A stretch of 21,542 nucleotides of DNA, from positions 1 to 21,542 of the IMG/VR virus record IMGVR_UViG_3300009155_000312; one strand, 5' to 3'. Below are positions 15,330-21,542 of the stretch, one piece after another (positions within the stretch are counted from its first letter, which is position 1; every line of letters starts with the position of its first letter). A program made the translations under genes and the position numbers. The stretch is from a virus. The notes beneath the pieces are model-generated. The model was given only the letters and a program-made list of their open reading frames with translations. It had not been told where the DNA came from and searched no databases.

Positions 15330-18300
15330 ACACGAACTCGACACCAGCAGGCGTGATGATGAAATCAACAGCAATAAATTCAACTGATCTTGTTGGAATA
15401 ACAACAATGCGACCATTCAATCTACTTGCTGCAACATCTTCAGCTGTGTTGTTTGTATCGTCCATCACAATCTTGTAGTTCTCAATACCAGCCTGAGCCT
15501 TGATGAGAGCGAGGATTGGTGTTGCTTGGCTAACAAATGTTTTTCTTGTTGTTGCATCATTTGGCTCGAAGAGAAGACCTCTAGCGACGTCCTGGATGAC
15601 CCTCTTAATTTCGAGGAACAATCTTCTAACATTTACTCTGTCAAATGCTGATTTAGTAACCTGAAGAGTCTTCTGACCAAAGATTACGAAACCTGAGCTT
15701 GGGAACGTTGCGACAGGATTGATTCTGTTTTCATAGAGGTAATCACGATCGGATGTGCTCAATCTAACGTCAACGTTTGAAACAAAGTCAAGGGCTGCGC
15801 GGTTGAAACCTGCTGGTGCATACCATGGGTAAGAAACCTTGTCGCTGTATGAAAGAGCTCCGAGAGCAGCTACTGATGCTGGAACCTTCACACGTCTATT
15901 ATATGTTGTGTCATTGACATAAACATCTGGGAAGTATGTAGCAGAGTAATTGCTGTTTGGTGCGCGACTAGTGAGAGCGTCAGCTGTCTTTGTTACATTT
16001 GGCTTCAGTGTAGAATCTTCAAAGATTCTAGTATTAGAATCTGAATATGAAGGAATGTCAAGCAAATACATTTCAAGAGCGTAAGTTGGAAGTCTTCTCA
16101 TAATGTAATCGGTAATCAAAGGATCTTTGATTCCGGGAGTTGCAATGATATTGGTGTTAACAGTAAGCTTATCGGTCATAAGCTTAGATGCAACTTTGTA
16201 GCTATTAACAGCATTGTTGCTCAAACCATTACCGTTTGGATCATATCCAAGACCAGAGCGAGCAATATTTGCTGCTCCACCGGCTGCAAGTCCACCTGGC
16301 TCAGTTGAAGTAGCGCGATCTCCCATTCTTGCCGCGGCTGCATCCATAATGTTTAGTCCATCAAATCCACCATAGAACATGGTTGAGAACTTTGAATAAT
16401 CACTAAACTTATTGAAAAGTGCAGCTGAACCTGAAAGTACCGAGGCAATTGTTAGACGATTTCCAATTGTATCTGAGATGGTGTATGTTGATGCGTCAGG
16501 GGTTCCATTGCGAACGTATGCTGCTTCCTTCATGTGGGCATCAGATGTTCCTGTGACATCATTGATGCTTGTGTTTGAAAACGCAACCCTTGCCAATGTA
16601 AATTTGTTGGCGTTGAATGCATCGGCATCAGAGCCAGTAATGAGTGCATCAAGCTTGCTAATTCCTTGGAAGCGTGAGTATGCTGAAACAATATTGTTGA
16701 ATTCAGTTCCATCATTTGAATTCATGACTGAATTTTCAATTGTTCCATCAATTGTTCCAGATGGAACAAGTCGCTCAAACTTAACGCCCCAGTGATATCT
16801 GGAATCTGGAATCTCAAGAATACCTGGCTCACCAATGTATGAAAGACCATTCACTTGACCCTTTGTGACCTTGAATCTAAAAGGAAGTGGTGGAACAATA
16901 GATCCTGTAAGTCCAGTTTCAACTGAACTGCTACATGCAAGTCTTGGAAAAGCTCCTGCTGTTCCAAATGTGCGCCCGCCAAGAGTGAGAGAGCTTGCAG
17001 TGTCGGTAAGTGTCTGTGTTGTTCTAACAACAGGAATTCCTCTGAATCCAAATGGTAGTGCATTCTTTGGAACTGCGCCATTGTCAAGAACAGATGATAC
17101 AATTACTCTGACATACTTGCTTGCATTTGGAAACTTGCCGCTGATCATCAATCTCTGCTCAGCTTCATCAGTTGCATCAAAGTTAAACGTAACTTTTCTG
17201 TCACCAATCTTTTTTGCAATGTAGTTGCTGCTAAGTGGATTTAAATCACAACCGCCGTAATACTCAAGTACTTTTGTTGATGTGTCTGTGTCGTAAAGAT
17301 CTCTAATAGCAACATCAAATGTTCCATAAGGATTCTTTGGATCAGTTGATGCTCTGATGTTAGAGATTGACACTTTGTAAAGACCGTTTCCAGATGAACC
17401 ATCGGTTATTGTCTCAAAGTGGAAAAGATCATGTTCCATATTTCCAAATGGCTGAGAGATAAATGATGGAGTACGTGAAGTTGTGTAACGAGTATCATAC
17501 TTTCCAAAATTCTGGAGCCACGAGCTGGTGCTTCCTGATGTGATAGCAACACATCTATCACCTGCTGTGTCAATTCCTGCAACTTCATTATCAACAGGAA
17601 AATCTAGATAGAGAAGATGCTGTTCTTCTTGGAACTTCTTTGGGTCAGTATTAAGAACTTTTGCAAAGTAATCTGTGTTATTTGGATCAAATGAAGCAGT
17701 CAGCATCTTAATGCCAGGATTGCCATCAAACGATGCAAATGATGATCCAACTGATGATGAAATTGCAAACTTAAACTTTAGATAAGTTGTTGATGAGGAG
17801 TCAAGATCGACTGATGCGACGTCATCAATTGTGGCGCCTGTTCCTGTCCACTGTGAATTGGCACCGGTCATATCAAGAACCATTCCGCGGGCGCCTGTAG
17901 GAAACATAATAACGCCGCGAACAATGTTCAGTGTGTCGCTGCTTGCTGGGTTAAAGCTTGGGTTGTCGCTGAAAACTGGAAAACCCTTCCACTCAGATGG
18001 TGTAGCTGTGCTTGCTGGTAGTGCGTGACGAGCTGTAAGAAATTGAACAGCACCTGACTTTCTTAAATCAAGAGCTGGTAGTCCTTGTGTAGAACCTGTT
18101 ACTCGGAATCCTGCATTTTTGACTGTTCCGTTTGCAGCAGTGCTTGATACATCTGCTGCCGATGAATTTGCACCTGCGCCAAGAACTCTTATGAAAGTGA
18201 GTGCTCCCTTATTCTTGAGAAATTCATTAGCGGCGTATGAAGCAGGACGCTCAGGATCGAGACCTCCAAACCTTGCCGTAAAATCAGAAAAAGAACCTAC

Positions 18301-18441
18301 AGTTGTTGGAACGAATGCTGGGCCGGCTGCGGCTGCTCCAATCAATCCACCTGGGACGCCTGTTGGCTGCGCTCCAGGCGCTGTGAGCTCAATCTCCTGC
18401 TCAAAAAAACCAGGAGAGCGAAAAGTCTGTTCAGACATCAT
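15328..18441 (-). CDS. Tail sheath protein, first copy (gp18-like paralogue A)
   Basis: A sheath protein of 1,036-1,037 residues. Two ATG codons are adjacent (18441 and 18438); AGGAG at 18444-18448 is two bases from the first and five from the second, so the second is probably used. RSPGFFEQEIELTAPG at the N-terminus is the subunit-linking arm, with LTFIRVLGAG near residue 88. The C-terminal core begins near 933 with FDRVNVRRLFLEIKRV, LLFEPN and SVEFIAVDFIITP, as in the next gene. FDGLNIMDAAA is present in the middle. T4 gp18 has 659 residues, so both copies carry about 350 extra residues, probably surface domains. It follows the gp15-like gene after a 54-base gap holding the leader motif, and precedes the second sheath copy. 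Confidence 0.92.
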   Translation of the reverse strand: MMSEQTFRSPGFFEQEIELTAPGAQPTGVPGGLIGAAAAGPAFVPTTVGSFSDFTARFGGLDPERPASYAANEFLKNKGALTFIRVLGAGANSSAADVSSTAANGTVKNAGFRVTGSTQGLPALDLRKSGAVQFLTARHALPASTATPSEWKGFPVFSDNPSFNPASSDTLNIVRGVIMFPTGARGMVLDMTGANSQWTGTGATIDDVASVDLDSSSTTYLKFKFAISSSVGSSFASFDGNPGIKMLTASFDPNNTDYFAKVLNTDPKKFQEEQHLLYLDFPVDNEVAGIDTAGDRCVAITSGSTSSWLQNFGKYDTRYTTSRTPSFISQPFGNMEHDLFHFETITDGSSGNGLYKVSISNIRASTDPKNPYGTFDVAIRDLYDTDTSTKVLEYYGGCDLNPLSSNYIAKKIGDRKVTFNFDATDEAEQRLMISGKFPNASKYVRVIVSSVLDNGAVPKNALPFGFRGIPVVRTTQTLTDTASSLTLGGRTFGTAGAFPRLACSSSVETGLTGSIVPPLPFRFKVTKGQVNGLSYIGEPGILEIPDSRYHWGVKFERLVPSGTIDGTIENSVMNSNDGTEFNNIVSAYSRFQGISKLDALITGSDADAFNANKFTLARVAFSNTSINDVTGTSDAHMKEAAYVRNGTPDASTYTISDTIGNRLTIASVLSGSAALFNKFSDYSKFSTMFYGGFDGLNIMDAAAARMGDRATSTEPGGLAAGGAANIARSGLGYDPNGNGLSNNAVNSYKVASKLMTDKLTVNTNIIATPGIKDPLITDYIMRRLPTYALEMYLLDIPSYSDSNTRIFEDSTLKPNVTKTADALTSRAPNSNYSATYFPDVYVNDTTYNRRVKVPASVAALGALSYSDKVSYPWYAPAGFNRAALDFVSNVDVRLSTSDRDYLYENRINPVATFPSSGFVIFGQKTLQVTKSAFDRVNVRRLFLEIKRVIQDVARGLLFEPNDATTRKTFVSQATPILALIKAQAGIENYKIVMDDTNNTAEDVAASRLNGRIVVIPTRSVEFIAVDFIITPAGVEFV

Positions 18442-18478
18442 TGCTCCTATGCTAATATACTAGTCTAAGCTAAGTATC
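18442..18478 (-). promoter_or_regulatory. Leader of first sheath gene with shared motif
   Basis: The coding strand reads TGATACTTAGCT, then TATATTAGC and AGGAG before the two ATG codons. The same blocks in the same order occur before the second sheath gene. The motif starts about 30 bases upstream of the start codon in both cases. No standard -35/-10 pair or T4 late promoter is clear. Confidence 0.35.
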
Positions 18479-18495
18479 AAGCAAAAAGCAAAATA

Positions 18496-19755
18496 TCAAC
18501 GTGATTTCAAATCATTATTAGTTTTAAACGTTTTGCGAATGTTGGTCAAAACTTCCTCTCCGTGTGCATTAGACACCCTTCTGGCCTTTAATGTAATCTC
18601 TACTTGCTGCCCAGTTATAGGGTCTTCTGTAAGTGTTCTAGTGACACTATTGACCATAGTTGATGATGTTCCTGTGTCACCAACTGAAGTGTCTGGATTC
18701 AGAATTTTAGATGTTCCAGCTGTTTGCAAACCGCCCGCGGCCATAGCGCTTTGAGATGATGGTGATGACCCAATTGCTTGTAATGGAACAGGATCATCCA
18801 CAGTTGCAATGTTGTCTAAGATATGCCCATCAATTCTCATGTCTTGGACATTTCCTCTTTGAACTTGGTCATTAACACCATTTATAATCTCAAATGATAT
18901 CTGTGTAGCTGATGATAACTTTCTAACTCCACTTGGAATACCAGGAAGCTTAGGATTGATAATGAACCCTTGCACTGTTGCCTTTAGTGAATTCTTAATA
19001 ACACGTTCGTCATCAGTCATATTGTCAAATGTGTTGTCAGTGCTAATGTCTGAATCAAACGTAGCAACAAACCAATATCCAGAATCAGTTTCAATCCTAC
19101 AAGTTCGTGCTTTTACGTTGTGATAGCTGCTCATAATAAGAGTCAAGATGTCATTGCTGTGCTGAACGTATTGCGTCCATAGAGTAATTTCATAAGTAAG
19201 AGTAAAAAACTTAGGAGTAGGAATCGTTATTGTCTCGTAAATACCAACTCCAAGGCTAGGCTCTAATAAGCGACCTCCAAGTGTTCGACCAGCAGAAGTT
19301 TGATTTTCTCGTCTAGATGTTGCCTCATCAACATTTTTAAAATTTTGAGAATTTATCAATCTTTGATAAACTGCATCTTCTTTTGATAGACGTCGTTTAA
19401 TATCAATTGTTCCAATGTCGCCCATTTCAACCAAACGATCAGCTTTTTGGTCAAGTCCAGTTCGAGAAATAGTCACCAAAGGAATGATAAGAGCACCATT
19501 TTTGTCTCTTACGGGTTCTTTTCTTCTATTAATTGCAAATCGCTCACCTGTAGAGAAAATAATGGGAACCTTTTTTATTTCTCCATCTTTTTTAGCATAA
19601 ACAATGGGAATGTCTTTGTCAAATAGATTAAAAAACGCTCTATCAATGTCTTCTATACCACAACTTGGAACGTCGACCCTTTCACCAGTCTCTGAGTATC
19701 CAAGATCGATTGATTTGTCGCCATATTTTCTTTTTGTATTAAATCGTGTGCTCAT
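18496..19755 (-). CDS. Tail completion and sheath stabiliser protein (gp15-like)
   Basis: A 419-residue protein, longer than T4 gp15 (272). Near the N-terminus, DRAFFNLFDKDIPI and KKVPIIFSTGERFAI match the gp15 pattern of a helix then a strand ending VPI-(Y/F). PLVTISRTGL follows, and a second conserved block lies at about residues 170-270: KFFTLTYEITLWTQYVQHSN, a helix DILTLIMSSYHN, and later LKATVQGFIINP, as in the gp15 motif of a YELSIFTRY strand, a helix and a closing strand. T4 gp15 caps the top of the tube and sheath and joins the tail to the neck. The C-terminal 130 residues are polar and probably flexible. It starts by ATGA overlap with the gp14-like gene. Order 13-14-15-18-19 as in T4 supports the call. 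Confidence 0.78.
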   Translation of the reverse strand: MSTRFNTKRKYGDKSIDLGYSETGERVDVPSCGIEDIDRAFFNLFDKDIPIVYAKKDGEIKKVPIIFSTGERFAINRRKEPVRDKNGALIIPLVTISRTGLDQKADRLVEMGDIGTIDIKRRLSKEDAVYQRLINSQNFKNVDEATSRRENQTSAGRTLGGRLLEPSLGVGIYETITIPTPKFFTLTYEITLWTQYVQHSNDILTLIMSSYHNVKARTCRIETDSGYWFVATFDSDISTDNTFDNMTDDERVIKNSLKATVQGFIINPKLPGIPSGVRKLSSATQISFEIINGVNDQVQRGNVQDMRIDGHILDNIATVDDPVPLQAIGSSPSSQSAMAAGGLQTAGTSKILNPDTSVGDTGTSSTMVNSVTRTLTEDPITGQQVEITLKARRVSNAHGEEVLTNIRKTFKTNNDLKSR

Positions 19756-20405
19756 TCATCACCATAAAATGATGAACTTACGCCATCATTAGTAACTTTT
19801 TTAGGACCTGTTAGTGGAGTATCAAGCTTTCCATCGGCCTGGAGCTCGCGCCTATCATTTGTGGGACCAAGATCATTTTGCTCAGCGCCTCTTTGTTGAA
19901 CAAATTGCTCCTGAACAACAGGCTCAGTGTCATATGTTAATGCTTGAGGGCCAAGTGGCTTCTTATCAATAAGTCCTTCACGTGCCTGCTTACCTGTCAA
20001 CTTATAACCTGTCACATGTTCGACTTGTCCAAAAATTTTGCTAACGGTATTGACCTGTGTAAGCTCAAAGAAAATTGAACCATATGAAATAAAGTCACCC
20101 ATCTTCATTCTAAAATTCTTATCAGATAGATCTCTAGCATGAACGCGCACTTCGATATTGTGAAATTTGTCAGTTCCAAATTTATTTGTTTTTATTTCAG
20201 CTGGTGACCAATCAACAAGTGCGTCAATCTCAACGGGAGGGTCAAATATTTTTTCAATTGACTCCTCATAAATGTCGTGAATGGAAGTAATGTCAGCTCT
20301 TACTGGATAGTAGTAAATTTTTTGCCCGATGATGTCCTTCACGATCTCTTTGTTGAGATCACTAATGAAATCAATTTCGCGAGGTGTGATAAAAAGTCTT
20401 GCCAT
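19752..20405 (-). CDS. Neck protein (gp14-like)
   Basis: A 217-residue protein. The motif IGQKIYYYPVRADITSIHDIYEESI (start near residue 27) corresponds to the T4 gp14 segment with a VYYVPRE-type strand followed by an acidic stretch; FHNIEVRVHARDL and KMGDFISYGSIFFELTQVNT (near residues 110-130) match the gp14 blocks that end in a GD(L/F)I-F-E-V strand. T4 gp14 (256 residues) forms the neck with gp13, seals the filled head and gives the tail its docking site. The last 60 residues are polar, rich in Gln and Asp. It starts three bases after the gp13-like stop and overlaps the gp15-like gene by four. Similarity is judged by eye and is distant. Confidence 0.68.
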   Translation of the reverse strand: MARLFITPREIDFISDLNKEIVKDIIGQKIYYYPVRADITSIHDIYEESIEKIFDPPVEIDALVDWSPAEIKTNKFGTDKFHNIEVRVHARDLSDKNFRMKMGDFISYGSIFFELTQVNTVSKIFGQVEHVTGYKLTGKQAREGLIDKKPLGPQALTYDTEPVVQEQFVQQRGAEQNDLGPTNDRRELQADGKLDTPLTGPKKVTNDGVSSSFYGDE

Positions 20406-20408
20406 GTT

Positions 20409-21542
20409 TTATCCGATCGAGATAACACGGCCCATTGGGACCGGGATAGCTTTTAGTAACTTTTGAAGATTATCAACCTCAGCTGCCTTTGTTTCTACAA
20501 GTTTGCTATATGTCATTGACTCTAGCATTTCTTTTAGATCAGTTTTTAGTTTTTCTTTTTCTTCCTTTCCTGAGCTTTTAAGATCATCTCCATCAAGCTG
20601 AAGATCGCCGCCAGGAATAGGCACTGACTTAAACTTAGATCTAATCATACCAAGAAGTTCTTTGCAAAGAGCAAGTGTGTATTGTCTTACCCACTGTCTT
20701 GCCATAGAATTTACTTTTGAATAGACAAAGTTTCCATAAGGAACGTTAGAAAGATTAGAAACACCATCAATTGACTTATCAGGAAATGCTGGTGACAAAG
20801 GGTTTGATTCAAACCCTACACGAACCCAAAGCTTTAATGGATTAACAGCAGTTGGAGTAGGAAAGATTCTTAGTTTTGTACCAGTCACTCTATAGCTGTA
20901 GTTTGAGCGACGAACTCTATTTGAGATATTCATCTGACCACCACGAAGAATGTCTTCAAAAACAGGAAGAACATAAAACACTGTTTCTGGTGTGAATGAT
21001 TCAAACGAAAACTCATTGTTTAGATAGTTGATTGCAGATGTTGTATCAAAGAATCGATAAGCAGCCGATGGATTGAAATGCATTATTTCAAAAATACGCA
21101 TTTTACGACGCTCAGGGTTCAATGATGAGCTCACAACAGCAATTCCAGTTGATGGATCAACCAAGTCCGTGTAAAGATCATAATCTTGAACGTTTTGCTT
21201 CAAAGTAATTGAGCCAGAAACGGTATTATATGTTCCACCAAGACCAGCCTCAACACCATAAGGCTCAGCAAGTCTTATGACATAGTTGAGAGTGTCACGT
21301 GGTAATTTTTGTGTGGCTTCATTTAAGCTGCCCGTTTGCATTCCAAGCAAAGAAATCAATTGACTTTTTGCTTGATATTGATTCACAAGCGAACCATATT
21401 CTAAAAATGCCTCTTCAAGACATGACCAAATTTGTTTTCTTGTGAGTTCAACTGACAAAATATCATCACCTAAGCGTCTTTTAACAAAAGTAATCATTGC
21501 GTCAGCTTCAGTTTGAAAATCTGAGTCAGAGTCAAAAAACCC
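20409..21542 (-). CDS. Neck protein (gp13-like), cut by right edge
   Basis: The frame stays open through the right edge, giving at least 377 residues. The ATG at 21497 is not the real start: 15 further codons upstream (GFFDSDSDFQTEADA) read like protein and lead into MITFVKRRLGDDILSVELTR, so the gene starts outside the window. The block RRLGxxxxxVELTxxQIxxxxEEA resembles the N-terminus of T4 gp13, where RRLGAPxxNVELT-QIYDCI occurs. Further on, ILRGGQMNISNRVRRSNYSY and LRIFPTP form a strand-rich section. T4 gp13 (309 residues) forms the neck collar with gp14. The final 70 residues are charged and helical (KSSGKEEKEKLKTDLKEML). The immediate neighbours, gp14- and gp15-like, are in T4 order. Confidence 0.72.
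   Translation of the reverse strand, partial: GFFDSDSDFQTEADAMITFVKRRLGDDILSVELTRKQIWSCLEEAFLEYGSLVNQYQAKSQLISLLGMQTGSLNEATQKLPRDTLNYVIRLAEPYGVEAGLGGTYNTVSGSITLKQNVQDYDLYTDLVDPSTGIAVVSSSLNPERRKMRIFEIMHFNPSAAYRFFDTTSAINYLNNEFSFESFTPETVFYVLPVFEDILRGGQMNISNRVRRSNYSYRVTGTKLRIFPTPTAVNPLKLWVRVGFESNPLSPAFPDKSIDGVSNLSNVPYGNFVYSKVNSMARQWVRQYTLALCKELLGMIRSKFKSVPIPGGDLQLDGDDLKSSGKEEKEKLKTDLKEMLESMTYSKLVETKAAEVDNLQKLLKAIPVPMGRVISIG

Noticed and set aside
18442-18495. Imperfect palindrome around CTAG in the gap before the first sheath gene as a terminator
   Set aside because: The arms have several mismatches and no T-run follows.
1-21542. tRNA genes, CRISPR arrays, insertion sequences, integrase or attachment sites
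   Set aside because: The window is almost wholly coding for virion proteins; no cloverleaf, spaced direct repeats, transposase or terminal repeats were noticed.

Overview
This window is part of the virion-assembly region of a large tailed bacteriophage with a contractile tail (a myovirus). Neck, tail sheath, tail tube and baseplate genes resembling those of phage T4 follow one another on a single strand. All 14 genes lie on the minus strand, so they are transcribed from right (21542) to left (1). The DNA is AT-rich, genes overlap or sit less than 90 bases apart, and the long overlapping open frames on the plus strand are shadows. The proteins resemble T4 only distantly and several are much longer (two sheaths of about 1,000 residues, a 1,332-residue tape measure). 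This fits T4-superfamily phages of aquatic or soil bacteria better than enteric T4 itself; the host cannot be read from the sequence.

Layout in transcription order. (1) Neck and tail completion, 21542-18496: a gp13-like neck protein cut by the right edge, a gp14-like neck protein and a gp15-like tail-terminator/sheath-stabiliser protein. (2) Tail shaft, 18441-11755: two tandem, clearly paralogous sheath genes, then a tail tube gene. A perfect 17-bp hairpin followed by a T-run closes this unit. (3) An enzyme pair, 11666-9874: a nucleotidyltransferase with HxGH and ISGTxxR motifs, overlapping by ATGA a protein with nucleic-acid-ligase-like KxxG and EGVF motifs. These do not look structural. (4) Tail chaperones/hub and tape measure, 9817-4420: a gp26-family protein with four cysteines, a 50-base-overlapping second frame that looks like the product of ribosomal frameshifting at a T7 run, a small unknown protein and the tape measure. 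(5) Baseplate genes, 4420-1: a small protein, a 1,019-residue virion protein with a dockerin-like calcium loop, a LysM/gp53-like protein and a large baseplate-type protein cut by the left edge. From the tape measure leftward the genes are joined by TAATG/TGATG junctions or a 10-base gap.

Together the genes would build the neck, the contractile shaft and the start of the baseplate. The most unusual points are the duplicated sheath with a shared leader motif, the likely +1 (or -2) frameshift between the gp26-like and gp51-like frames, and the two-enzyme cassette set off behind a strong terminator. No tRNA, CRISPR array, insertion sequence or integrase was seen. No gene-free stretch exceeds about 90 bases.
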